A DNA stretch of 64,000 nucleotides from contig NZ_CP084712.1 of the NCBI RefSeq assembly GCF_023822045.1, forward strand, positions 434,001 to 498,000. Reading direction: 5' to 3'. Positions 16,783 through 24,817 of this stretch are shown here, one piece after another (position 1 is the stretch's first letter; every line of letters starts with the position of its first letter). The translations under genes were made by a program, and so were the position numbers. The notes beneath the pieces are model-generated. The model searched no databases and had not been told where the DNA came from. It was given only the letters and a program-made list of their open reading frames with translations. This DNA comes from Sphingopyxis sp. USTB-05. GTDB lineage: Bacteria > Pseudomonadota > Alphaproteobacteria > Sphingomonadales > Sphingomonadaceae.

Positions 16783-17284
16783 CCCGGCCTTGTGCGAACG
16801 CCTCGTCCCGGGCGAGCTGATGCTTTGCCGCTACGTTAGCTGGCAGCGCGATTGCGGGCTTTCCTCGCCTGTCGCGGGGGCGGGGGCTGCAGCAGGGTTC
16901 GGTGTGTTCGAGTCGCTCGGGAAGGGCCACGTGGCGGCGCTTGCGCCCGGTCGCTGGATCTGGATCGCAACCGACGCCGCCGAAGCGCCACTTGCGGCTG
17001 CCGGGAGCGTCCGCGCTGATCTTTCGGCATCGGTGGTAGGTTATCGCATGGCGCGTTCTCGGCTCGATGGCTTGCTGCGCCGGCATGCTCCGGCGGCGCT
17101 CGATTGCGACTTGCTGGCCCCGGGCTTCCGCCGCATCCGCTTTGCGTCATGGACCATCGAGCTGGCGATCCTGCCCGACCGTCCGGCAATTGCGCTCGTC
17201 CCGCGTGACCATGCCGACAATTTTGACGTTCTGGCGTCGGCGCGCCTGGCGCCGGGGCCGGACAGCAAGGGAACATCGCAATGA
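16772..17284 (+). CDS. soxG: Sarcosine oxidase subunit gamma
   Basis: A 170-residue protein, weakly conserved as usual for SoxG. It is identified mainly by position immediately after soxA, by length and by the general pattern of the GcvT-like small subunit. ATG 16772 overlaps the soxA end by 11 bases; the in-frame ATG at 16739 would overlap more and lacks a ribosome site. The stop overlaps the next gene's ATG by four bases (ATGA), so the DUF885 gene is part of the same operon. Confidence 0.8.
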   Translation: MRLDPALCERLVPGELMLCRYVSWQRDCGLSSPVAGAGAAAGFGVFESLGKGHVAALAPGRWIWIATDAAEAPLAAAGSVRADLSASVVGYRMARSRLDGLLRRHAPAALDCDLLAPGFRRIRFASWTIELAILPDRPAIALVPRDHADNFDVLASARLAPGPDSKGTSQ

Positions 17285-19083
17285 TCCGCACCGCTCTTCC
17301 GGCCCTGTTGGCCATGCTCTCGCCGATGCCGGCTGAGGCGGCGGGGGCCGACGCTCCGCGCACGGGTGAACCTTCGCCCCGCAGTGACGAAGCCGGGGCC
17401 GAGGCCGTCGGCCGGATCGCGGACGAGACATGGCAATGGGTTCTCGAGAGCGACAATGGCTTGCGCGATGCGGCGGGGCTGCCGTTCAACGGAATCAAGG
17501 ACATCACGCTAAAAGAGGCCAGGCGCGACGCCGACTTCGCGCGCGGCCGGATCGCCGCGCTGCGCGCGATCGACTCGGCCACGCTGTCGCCTGATGAGGA
17601 GATAACCTGGCGATTTCTGCTCAAGTTCCACGAGGATGTGGCGCAGGGGCCGGACAACTGGATCAACGACTTCGCGATCACGCCCTATAGCGGCGTGCTC
17701 GGCCTGAGCGGTCTTTTGGAATTCGCCTCCAAGCGTCCCCTAGCGACCCCTTCCGAGCAGGCGGAATACCTGCGCCTGATCACGGAAATCGGCGATCGGC
17801 TCGACCAGATGCTGGACCGGACCATCGCCCAGCGTGATGCCGGGATCTATCTTCCCAAACCGGCCATCCCGTCACTGCGCGCGACCTATGCCGCGCTGGC
17901 GGGCGGGGTAGAGGCGCGGCTGGTGCCGGGAGCTGATCGCTTGACGGGAATGCCGGCTTCCGAGCGCGATGCATATGTGGCCGAGGCGCGCAGCTTGGCA
18001 ACCGGCCGTGTTGCCAGGGGCATGGCGGCGATCGCCTCGCTGCTCGATCCCGACTACGAGGCGAAGGCACCTGAGGCCATCGGGCTCGCGCAATATCCCG
18101 GCGGGCGCGAACGCTATCGCCGTGCCATTGCCACCTACACGACGATGGAGACCTCACCCGAAGCGCTTCATGCACTGGGGCTTGAGCTCGTCGCCGACAC
18201 GCAGCGGCGATTGGCCGGCATCCGCGCCGGGCTCGGCTTTAGCGGAACCCAGGCCGAATTTCACCGGATGATCGAAACCGACCCGCGTTTTCGGGTTGCC
18301 GACGCGGCCGCGCTGGAGGGTCTGTTCCGCGAACAGATCGCCCGGATCGAGGCGCACATCCCTGACTATTTCGGCCGTCTGCCCAAGGCGGGTTATGACA
18401 TTCGCCGCATCTCGGCAGCGAGCGAAGGCGGCGTGGCTTTCGGCTACTACGAAAAGCCCTCGAGCGTCGAGCCGGTCGGCCTTTTCCGTTACAATGGCGC
18501 GAACCTCGACAAGCGTTCGATGGTGCTGGCTGCGGCGATGAACTTCCACGAGCTGGTCCCGGGGCACCATTTCCACCTTGCCCTGCAGGCGGAGAACGAG
18601 CGGCTGCCGGTCATCCGGCGCGAACTCGCCAGCCTCAAGCTCAGCGCCTACAACGAGGGCTGGGCGCAATATGCGGCAAACCTTGCCGTGGAGATGGGTG
18701 CGCTGAAGGACCCGTACGAGCATTATGGCCTTGTCGCGCTCGATGCGATGATGGCGGCGAGGCTGGTAGCGGATACCGGGGTCAACGCGTTAGGGTGGAA
18801 TTTCGCCCGCGCGCGCGATTACCTGGTCGAAAACACGCTGATGTCATCCGAACAGGCTGCCGCCGAAGTGCTGCGCTATGCCACTGATGTTCCTGGGCAG
18901 GCGCTTGCCTATAAGCTCGGCCACGAACGCTTCGTCCAGTTGCGCAAGCGCGCCGAGGCCGAACTCGGCCCAGACTTTGATCTGAAGGCCTTCCATGATG
19001 CGGTGCTGGCGCCCGGCGCCGTGCCGCTCGACGTGCTGGAGGCCCAAGTGGACATGTGGATCGCCCGGCAGCGCCCCAAATGA
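17281..19083 (+). CDS. Exported DUF885 family metallopeptidase-like protein
   Basis: This 600-residue protein has a short signal peptide (cleavage near A-E-A-A, residues 18-22) and no lipobox, unlike its paralogue at 2403-4235. The motif H-E-L-V-P-G-H-H lies near residue 423, followed by E-G-W-A-Q-Y-A-A-N-L, matching the paralogue and the DUF885 family. It is coupled to soxG by an ATGA overlap, which ties a secreted peptidase to the intracellular oxidase in one operon. That linkage suggests the sox substrate arrives as a peptide. Beyond the stop, a short piece of a dehydrogenase gene follows before the IS3 remnant. Confidence 0.85.
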   Translation: MIRTALPALLAMLSPMPAEAAGADAPRTGEPSPRSDEAGAEAVGRIADETWQWVLESDNGLRDAAGLPFNGIKDITLKEARRDADFARGRIAALRAIDSATLSPDEEITWRFLLKFHEDVAQGPDNWINDFAITPYSGVLGLSGLLEFASKRPLATPSEQAEYLRLITEIGDRLDQMLDRTIAQRDAGIYLPKPAIPSLRATYAALAGGVEARLVPGADRLTGMPASERDAYVAEARSLATGRVARGMAAIASLLDPDYEAKAPEAIGLAQYPGGRERYRRAIATYTTMETSPEALHALGLELVADTQRRLAGIRAGLGFSGTQAEFHRMIETDPRFRVADAAALEGLFREQIARIEAHIPDYFGRLPKAGYDIRRISAASEGGVAFGYYEKPSSVEPVGLFRYNGANLDKRSMVLAAAMNFHELVPGHHFHLALQAENERLPVIRRELASLKLSAYNEGWAQYAANLAVEMGALKDPYEHYGLVALDAMMAARLVADTGVNALGWNFARARDYLVENTLMSSEQAAAEVLRYATDVPGQALAYKLGHERFVQLRKRAEAELGPDFDLKAFHDAVLAPGAVPLDVLEAQVDMWIARQRPK

Positions 19084-19135
19084 CAGACCTCGCGCGTGAG
19101 ACCCGCCCGATTGGCGCGACATGGAGGAGGACTTT

Positions 19136-19174
19136 GTGAAGGCATTGGTCAAGCCGAGTCCCGGTCCGGGCCTA
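19136..19174 (+). pseudogene. 5' fragment of a threonine 3-dehydrogenase-like gene, cut by IS3 remnant
   Basis: After GGAGGA, a GTG at 19136 opens a frame reading M-K-A-L-V-K-P-S-P-G-P-G-L, the typical beginning of zinc-type L-threonine 3-dehydrogenases. Homology stops where IS3-derived sequence begins (about 19165-19175). Threonine dehydrogenase feeds threonine towards glycine, so its place after sarcosine oxidase (which yields glycine) is reasonable. Only about 13 codons remain, so the identification is tentative. Confidence 0.45.
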
Positions 19175-19651
19175 TCTCATTCGTCGTCGCCCCCATCCGC
19201 GATCATGCTTTTTTTGAGCAGGCGGTTTTCCAGCGTCAGGTCGGCAACGCATTCCTTCAGGGCACGAGCCTCGCGGCGCAAGTCATGGACTTCGCCGGTG
19301 TTCGCAGCGCGGCCGGTGTCACCAGCGAGGCGGCGCTTGTCGGCTTCCATGAACTCTTTCGACCAGGTGTAATACAGGCTCTGGGCGATGACTTCCTTGC
19401 GGCACAGCTCGGCAATGCTGTATTCCCCGCGCAGACCTTCCAGCACGATCCGGATCTTGTCCTCGGCCGAGAAGTGCCGACGCGTCGCACGCCGGATGTC
19501 CTTCACCACCCGCTCAGCAGGAGCCTTCACAGGAGATTTTTTCAAGGAGGATCTGGGCTTCATCTTCGTTCCTTCGTCACTACGACGAAGCCCAAATCCA
19601 CCTTAAATCACAACCTCAAATCCGTGCCATTGGTGCTGACGGCGGACACTT
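19165..19651 (-). mobile_element. IS3 family insertion sequence remnant (orfA only)
   Basis: The segment holds an intact orfA and the adjacent left-end non-coding DNA (the stretch ending with TGTCCGCCGTCAGCACCA on the minus strand near 19651) but no orfB, which should follow orfA on the minus strand. The remaining end lies against the cut dehydrogenase gene. Boundaries are approximate because no right inverted repeat is visible. Confidence 0.65.
19177..19563 (-). CDS. IS3 family transposase OrfA
   Basis: This 128-residue protein has an N-terminal helix-turn-helix (F-S-A-E-D-K-I-R-I-V-L-E-G-L-R...SIAELCRKE) and a C-terminal leucine-zipper-like coiled coil (D-L-R-R-E-A-R-A-L-K-E...L-T-L-E-N-R-L-L-K-K-S), the arrangement of OrfA proteins of the IS3 family. 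OrfA binds the ends and needs OrfB for catalysis; OrfB is absent here, so the element cannot move by itself. Confidence 0.9.
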   Translation of the reverse strand: MKPRSSLKKSPVKAPAERVVKDIRRATRRHFSAEDKIRIVLEGLRGEYSIAELCRKEVIAQSLYYTWSKEFMEADKRRLAGDTGRAANTGEVHDLRREARALKECVADLTLENRLLKKSMIADGGDDE

Positions 19652-19845
19652 GAACATCCTCGATCGATCGAGCCGAATGTCCGCTATGCAAATATTCGCC
19701 CCCAAGACCGACTGACAGAATTGGCAATAGTCCGGTCGACCGAAGCGCCGACCGCCCCGAAGTCCTTTGCCGCGGATCTGGAGCCGGTGACGGCCACGAC
19801 GGTATTGGCCGAACCTTCAGACCAATGCCAAGCGCGCCGCCTCTT

Positions 19846-20178
19846 CTACGCTCCCGAGCGGCGCTTCTGCATTCCCTTGATGATATCTCCAAGAACCAAG
19901 CGGTCGCGCAGATCGAGAGACTTCAGTTGACGGTAAATTACGAGCAACCGCTCGTCATCGCCATCTTCGTCCGGGCTTTCACCCACAAGGCGCGAGATAG
20001 ACACCTCAAAATAATCGGCGAGCTTTCGGACGAGTTCGATCGACGGGTTCTTGGCGGTGCCTTTCTCAAGCTCCCAGATATGGGCTTTCGACGCGCCAAT
20101 GGCGTCAGCCACTTCCTGAAGCGATTGCTGTTTTGCCGTGCGAAGGTTCTGCAGCCTCATCGCCAACGACATCCCCAT
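19846..20178 (-). CDS. Xre family helix-turn-helix regulator
   Basis: A 110-residue protein with an N-terminal HTH_3/Xre domain (about residues 7-62: R-L-Q-N-L-R-T-A-K-Q...SLQEVADAIGASKAHIWELEKG...LVRKLADYFEVSI) and a short C-terminal tail without an obvious enzymatic domain. Such proteins are common repressors at the edge of phage and conjugative islands. The region upstream (20229-20298) carries repeated CGTTCG/CGAACG half-sites that may be its operators. It is divergent from the accessory genes beginning at 20524 and may control them. Confidence 0.85.
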   Translation of the reverse strand: MGMSLAMRLQNLRTAKQQSLQEVADAIGASKAHIWELEKGTAKNPSIELVRKLADYFEVSISRLVGESPDEDGDDERLLVIYRQLKSLDLRDRLVLGDIIKGMQKRRSGA

Positions 20179-20228
20179 GACCTCCTTAGACCCAACTTAC
20201 CTTGAGATCGGCGACATAGAAATCAACG

Positions 20229-20298
20229 ATCGTTCGGTCAAGTGAACGAATTCGTTCGACTAATTGACTCCGCCTACCGTATGACCTATCGAACGATA
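20229..20298. promoter_or_regulatory. Candidate Xre operator cluster in a divergent promoter region
   Basis: Within the 345-nt gene-free stretch 20179-20523 there is a perfect 14-bp palindrome GAACGAATTCGTTC (20244-20257), an ATCGTTCG half-site (20229-20236) and TATCG-aa-CGATA (20287-20298). All share the CGTTCG/CGAACG core. The arrangement suits cooperative binding of a small Xre repressor. The rest of the stretch holds only a weak 67-codon ORF (20328-20531) that I do not accept as a gene. Confidence 0.5.
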
Positions 20299-20523
20299 TT
20301 GTTATTATCTGTCGGACGGAGCGCCGCGTGGGCCATAGCCAGCATATCATTGCCGAGCCTCACGGCCGGGCCGTCTACTCGGCGGAACTTAATGCTCTTG
20401 GATCACCTATCCGGCGGCTGATGAGCGAGCGCGATACGCGCGCAGAGACCATCCGGTACAACACCATGAGGCCTTGTCGGGGACGAGTGGCATTGATGTT
20501 TCAAACCAAGTGGGAGCATAGGC

Positions 20524-21390
20524 ATGGCTAAGAATACCACCAAATCGCAGGCGCTTGTTCCGGCTGAGCGGCGCCAGACGGCCGTACGCAGGAAAACGGC
20601 GACGCCAGTCGTCGTGCCCGCAACGGCGGACACGCTGCTGCCGATCCTCGGCTCCGAATTCGCCGCCGAGAAGCTGATCGGCGACGGAGGCGAAGTCGCG
20701 CGAGAAGGCGGCGTCGTTCTCGTTACTGGCCGCGCCTATGCAACCCGCGAATGCGTCGTTCCCGCAGAAGAAATATTCTACGATCAGGCTGCTCGGCCCG
20801 GTGGCAAGGGGGCGTGGCTGGGAGAGGCGGACAAGGTCAGCTGGCGCGATACGGCGAGTGGATACGACTGCATCATGTTGCGTAACACAGACAATGGCTT
20901 TCTCTGCGGATATGTCGGCATTCCCAAGGATCACCCTCTCTGGGGCTGGGATGCAAACGCAGTTCCGCCGGACATCGGGATCGATGTGCATGGCGGTTTG
21001 ACCTATTCAAGACTGTGCGAAGATGGGCCGAGTCCGACGCGTCGGTTAGCCGTCGAGGCGCGCCGCATCTGCCACGTGACATTACGACCGGCGGTCTACC
21101 ATCTGGTAGAACACGCAACCGACCACCGGGTCGAAGATTCGCATGCGTGGTGGTTCGGCTTCAGTTGCGATCATGGCTACGATCTTATTCCGAACGCCAG
21201 GCCGAATTCCTCCGGATCGAAGTCCTCGGAGCTTGGACGGATATATCGCGACGACGCATATGTTGTCAGGGAAACGGGCGCCCTCGCAGCTCAGCTGCGA
21301 GCAATCGCTGAAGGAGACGCGGCGCCCGCGCGCGATGGCGCGCCGACGCCGCTCGGCCTCGACCCTCGTCGCGGGGGTGGCCGTGGCTGA
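20524..21390 (+). CDS. Accessory-island protein of unknown function
   Basis: A 288-residue protein I cannot assign. It has a basic, low-complexity N-terminus (about 45 residues). A central region contains W-R-D-T-A-S-G-Y-D-C-I-M-L-R-N, L-C-G-Y-V-G-I-P-K-D-H-P-L-W-G and V-H-G-G-L-T-Y-S, followed by W-W-F-G-F-S-C-D-H-G-Y-D-L-I-P. The repeated Gly/aromatic segments with histidines and cysteines look like a compact globular domain seen in phage and plasmid proteins of unknown role. It starts at ATG with a weak GGAGCATAGGC upstream. The next gene overlaps its end, so the two are an operon. Confidence 0.65.
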   Translation: MAKNTTKSQALVPAERRQTAVRRKTATPVVVPATADTLLPILGSEFAAEKLIGDGGEVAREGGVVLVTGRAYATRECVVPAEEIFYDQAARPGGKGAWLGEADKVSWRDTASGYDCIMLRNTDNGFLCGYVGIPKDHPLWGWDANAVPPDIGIDVHGGLTYSRLCEDGPSPTRRLAVEARRICHVTLRPAVYHLVEHATDHRVEDSHAWWFGFSCDHGYDLIPNARPNSSGSKSSELGRIYRDDAYVVRETGALAAQLRAIAEGDAAPARDGAPTPLGLDPRRGGGRG

Positions 21391-22156
21391 CTTTGAGCGT
21401 CACGTCGGCGAACTCCCGTGGGGCTGGTGGCTTCGAGCCAATCCGCGCGGCTACGAGGATGCCTCTGGGCGAAATTGGGCGAGCGTCAGGGACGCCTTCT
21501 GGGAGGGAGAACTTGGATTCCCGCCGGTCCACTTCGCACCCGAACAGCATGAACTGATGCTGAGGGTCATGACCGCGATCGATGCGCGCTGGTTTGGCAC
21601 GGAGAGCAACCACGATGTTTTCGGCGGGGACATGATGTTCTGGCGATTCTATCTGTGCTGGCTCGCCAGCATCGGTATGGTCGAGACATCGGCGGGGAGG
21701 GACCTCTTCGGTGGGGGGCTGAGCTCATTGGGCAGTTCCGTCCTCATGATGCTGCAGGCCACGCGCGAGCCGGAATTCGAGCGCTTGCCAATGGCGGCGG
21801 TTGTTGCCGCGATAAGTGCGCGCGGGGGCCCCGACGCCGAAGCACGGGAGCGGGCGCTGATCACCTTTGAACAGCAGGTTGGATTTCGTCGCCATCTGTT
21901 CGCGCGCGAAAATCTGGGAAGGCGATACCTGGTGACGTTGACCGGACTTAAGGTTGGCGCGCGGATGCCGACGCGCAATATCGCGTGGTCGCAATCCTTC
22001 GCCGATGCAAGATCGCGCGATGACCTCTTCGCCTGGCTCGCCGAGCGGGTGCATCGTTGGGATGATTGGGGGGAGATCGCCTATCGACGGAGCGCGGCTG
22101 CGCTTACAAGCCATCTGTTGTCCGTCATCGTCGGAGCGGGCGATCTGTCTCGGTGA
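21383..22156 (+). CDS. Accessory-island protein of unknown function
   Basis: About 257 residues from GTG 21383, which overlaps the previous stop by 8 nt; ATG 21335 is an alternative start giving an arginine-rich leader. The sequence is tryptophan-rich (L-P-W-G-W-W-L-R-A-N-P-R-G-Y near the start; W-R-F-Y-L-C-W-L-A-S). It has a likely helical core (F-A-P-E-Q-H-E-L-M-L-R-V-M-T-A-I-D) and a basic C-terminal half (R-R-H-L-F-A-R-E-N-L-G-R-R-Y). There is no signal peptide or recognised motif. It is cotranscribed with the equally unassigned gene at 20524. Confidence 0.6.
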   Translation: MADFERHVGELPWGWWLRANPRGYEDASGRNWASVRDAFWEGELGFPPVHFAPEQHELMLRVMTAIDARWFGTESNHDVFGGDMMFWRFYLCWLASIGMVETSAGRDLFGGGLSSLGSSVLMMLQATREPEFERLPMAAVVAAISARGGPDAEARERALITFEQQVGFRRHLFARENLGRRYLVTLTGLKVGARMPTRNIAWSQSFADARSRDDLFAWLAERVHRWDDWGEIAYRRSAAALTSHLLSVIVGAGDLSR

Positions 22157-22270
22157 CCACTCCTCACGAGGAAGATCCAGCTTCGGCATGTTCGATCCGA
22201 GTATGACATGTGTTCAGTCCGGACATCTGGATATGATTGACAATAAACCGGTTTCGTCCCGAACTCCCGA

Positions 22271-22868
22271 TTATGGCGCAGCTGCAATCAATTCCTCCCA
22301 CTTGATCGCGCGAACAGGGTCCGATACGGAAATGATGGTTTGAATTCCAAAATCATTTTCCGCATCCGTGATTTCGGTCGATCCTTGCAAAAATGGATGT
22401 TCGATGAGCTTACATAGGGGCTGACCTATTAGCGCGCTCGTGATGATAGCGGGGAACACGCGGGAAACTTCAACACCCCACTGCCGATGCCAGTGCAGTG
22501 GAGGGATACTGGCCTCAAAACCAATGCGTCCATTGTGCGCGTAAATATTAGCCCAAGTATGGCGCTTTTGACCGGTCCAGAGATTTAGCTGGTTACAGGA
22601 ACTTCCCGCCTTGATCATTCGGTTTATAGCCTGGCCTACGCTTTGACCGGACGCGTTTATCGCGTGCTCGGCACTGGCATTTATTTCGAGAATCGCATCC
22701 TGAGCGGCCAGTCGTTGCCGCACCTTGAGACGAACCTCCTGCTCCTGGCCTAGATGTTTCAGTTTTCGGCAAAGATTACGCGGCGAGTCGATCTTTATCA
22801 GTTGAGAATAGGGGAGTAGAAGATTATCAAGAAGCTCAACTCTTGACCATAAGCGCCGACAGACATTA
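22271..22868 (-). pseudogene. 3' fragment of an accessory gene cut by an IS5 element, relative of 30291-31334
   Basis: The frame encodes about 198 genomic residues and then runs into the IS5 inverted repeat at 22869, which supplies the apparent start M-G-P-D-P. No continuation in a matching frame is evident at the far end of the insertion (25096 onward). The C-terminal half is related to the protein at 30291-31334: both have a stretch with N-x-S-G about 40 residues before an A-G, and A-I-I-T-S-A-L-I-G-Q-P-L aligns with T-I-L-A-A-L-V-G-R-P-L followed by I-x-x-P. Function is unknown. It is probably inactive. Confidence 0.6.
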
Positions 22869-22886
22869 GGGTCAGGACCCATTGAT
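22869..22886 (+). repeat. Left terminal inverted repeat of the IS5 element
   Basis: GGGTCAGGACCCATTGAT. It pairs with the split right end (23692-23700 plus 25087-25095) with one mismatch, C versus T at position 11 of the repeat. Confidence 0.8.
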
Positions 22887-22931
22887 TTGCGGCGATGGCT
22901 GTGATTCAGGCGGCTGCGAAGGAGCCTGAAT

Positions 22932-23692
22932 TTGAGCGATTTGTTCTGGCTGACGGACGAGCAGATGGCTCGGCTTCAGCCCTATTTTCCCAAGAGCCAT
23001 GGCCGCGAGCGGGTCGACGATCGGCGCGTTTTGAGCGGGATCATCTTCGTCAACCGCAATGGGTTGAGGTGGCGCGATGCGCCGAGGGAATACGGCCCGG
23101 CGAAGACGCTCTACAATCGCTGGAAGCGGTGGAGCGACAAAGGCATCTTCATCCGCATGATGGAAGGCCTGGCGACACCTCAGGCTCCCGATCGCAAGAC
23201 GATCATGATCGACGCGACCTATCTTAAAGCGCACCGCACGGCGTCGAGCCTGCGGGTAAAAAAGGGGGTCCAGGACGCCTGATCGGCCGGACGAAAGGCG
23301 GCATGAACACCAAGCTTCATGCCGTGAGTGATGCGAATGGTCGTCCAATCAGCTTCTTCCTGACCGCCGGACCGGTCAGCGACTACACTGGCGCGGCCGC
23401 TTTGCTCGACAGTCTGCCCAAAGCGCAATGGATGCTGGCCGACCGAGGCTATGATGCCGACTGGTTCCGCGACGCCCTGCAGGAGAAGGGTATCACGCCC
23501 TGCATCCCGGGCCGAAAAATCCGGAACACGACCGTAAAGTACGACAAACGCCGCTACAAACGCCGTAACCGCATCGAGATCATGTTCGGCCGCCTCAAAG
23601 ACTGGAGGCGGGTCGCAACACGCTACGATCGCTGCCCGAGGGCCTTCTTCTCCGCCGTCGCACTCGCCGCAACCGTCATCTTCTGGCTCTGA
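22932..23692 (+). CDS. IS5 family (IS427 group) transposase, made by -1 frameshifting
   Basis: Two overlapping frames encode one DDE transposase. Frame 1 starts at TTG 22932 (M-S-D-L-F-W-L-T-D-E-Q) and would stop at 23280. Frame 2 reads on through G-G-P-G-R-L-I-G-R-T-K-G-G-M-N-T-K-L-H-A-V to the stop at 23692. A canonical slippery heptamer A-AAA-AAG lies at 23258-23264 exactly where the frames must join. The catalytic residues are visible as D in I-D-A-T-Y-L-K, D in A-D-R-G-Y-D-A-D and E in R-N-R-I-E-I-M-F-G-R-L-K-D. The coding part is complete, but the right inverted repeat is broken by the IS1111 insertion, so mobility is doubtful. Confidence 0.88.
23258..23264 (+). other. Programmed -1 ribosomal frameshift site
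   Basis: A-AAA-AAG in the zero frame (GTA AAA AAG), followed by a G run, sits at the join between the two transposase frames. A -1 slip gives K-K-G-G-P-G-R-L, the expected continuous IS427-group sequence. Confidence 0.8.
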
Positions 23693-23705
23693 TCAATGAG
23701 ATGGG

Positions 23706-23718
23706 GTGGTTGCCGCCC
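23706..23718 (+). repeat. Left subterminal inverted repeat of the IS1111-type element
   Basis: GTGGTTGCCGCCC; perfect reverse complement of 25069-25081. Confidence 0.85.
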
Positions 23719-23785
23719 TCCCTGACGGCATCAAGATGTGACAGCGTAGTTTTGGTTCAAGCTACGAACGGAAAGGACGGCAACC

Positions 23786-24817
23786 ATGAGTATCGATACG
23801 ATGATTGGTGTGGATCTGGCAAAGTCTGTTTTTCAGGTTCACGGGGCGTCGATGAACGGCGAGATGCAGTATCAACGCAAGCTCTCGCGGCAGGCATTTC
23901 GCACGTTCATGGCCCGACAGCCAGCCGCCGCGGTCGTAATGGAGGCTTGCGGTAGCGCTCATTACTGGGCCCGTGTCCTGAGCGGATTGGGTCACGAAGT
24001 CAGGCTGATCGCGCCGCGCTATGTGCGCCCATTTGTGAAGCGCCAGAAGAACGACGCAGCCGATGCCGAGGCGATTGTGGTCGCGGCCCAGCGGCCCGAG
24101 ATGCGCTTTGTTGAGCCCAAGAGCGAGGCTCAGCAGAGCGCCGCGATCCTGTATCGATCACGCCAGCGCCTCGTACGTCAGCGGACTGAGACGGTGAACG
24201 CCTTGCGGGCAGCCCTGTATGAGTTCGGGCATGTTATCCCCCAGGGGATCCAGCACGTCGGCCGCATCCGCGCGATCCTGGAAGTGCCCAACAGTGATCT
24301 GCCAACATTGATGCGCGGCGAGTGCCTGGCGATGCTCGATCAGATTGCTGTGCTCAATGACTGGATTGATACGAAGACCGCAAAGATCAAGGAACTCGCA
24401 GCCACCACCCCGGTATCGAAGCGACTGCAGACCATGCCTGGCGTCGGTCCGCTGGTGGCCCTCGCGGTGGAGACCTTCGCGCCTGACATGGCGAGCTTTA
24501 AGAATGGCCGCGACTTTGCGGCCTGGCTTGGATTGGTGCCGCGACAGTTTTCATCAGGCGGTAAGGAACGGCTCGGACGGATCACCAAGGCCGGCCAAGC
24601 AGACATCCGGCAGATGCTGATCATTGGCGCCATGTCGCGATTGAGCTGGATCGGACGCAAAGCGATCCCGGAAAGCTCATGGCTAGCACGCATGATGGCC
24701 CGAAAGCCGCGCATGCTGGTTGCTATCGCACTGGCCAACAAGATGGCACGTCAGATTTGGGCCATGCTGACAAAGAACGAGGACTACAAGAATCCGATGC
24801 CGGTCATGGCAGCCTAA
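23786..24817 (+). CDS. IS110 family (IS1111 group) transposase
   Basis: A 343-residue recombinase. The N-terminal RuvC-like DEDD domain shows I-G-V-D-L-A-K-S-V-F (first Asp), M-E-A-C-G-S-A-H-Y-W (Glu) and K-N-D-A-A-D-A-E-A-I (the two Asp). The C-terminal Tnp20 domain has T-M-P-G-V-G-P-L-V-A and W-L-G-L-V-P-R-Q-F-S-S-G-G-K-E-R-L-G, with the serine region proposed to act as nucleophile. Enzymes of this family cut and join DNA guided by a structured RNA transcribed from the element's non-coding end. The frame is intact with an ATG following GGAAAGGACGG. Length and domain order are normal. Confidence 0.95.
   Translation: MSIDTMIGVDLAKSVFQVHGASMNGEMQYQRKLSRQAFRTFMARQPAAAVVMEACGSAHYWARVLSGLGHEVRLIAPRYVRPFVKRQKNDAADAEAIVVAAQRPEMRFVEPKSEAQQSAAILYRSRQRLVRQRTETVNALRAALYEFGHVIPQGIQHVGRIRAILEVPNSDLPTLMRGECLAMLDQIAVLNDWIDTKTAKIKELAATTPVSKRLQTMPGVGPLVALAVETFAPDMASFKNGRDFAAWLGLVPRQFSSGGKERLGRITKAGQADIRQMLIIGAMSRLSWIGRKAIPESSWLARMMARKPRMLVAIALANKMARQIWAMLTKNEDYKNPMPVMAA

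Noticed and set aside
20328..20531. 67-codon plus-strand ORF before the 20524 gene
   Set aside because: Poor start context, no recognisable sequence, and it lies in the presumed promoter region; a small real protein cannot be excluded.
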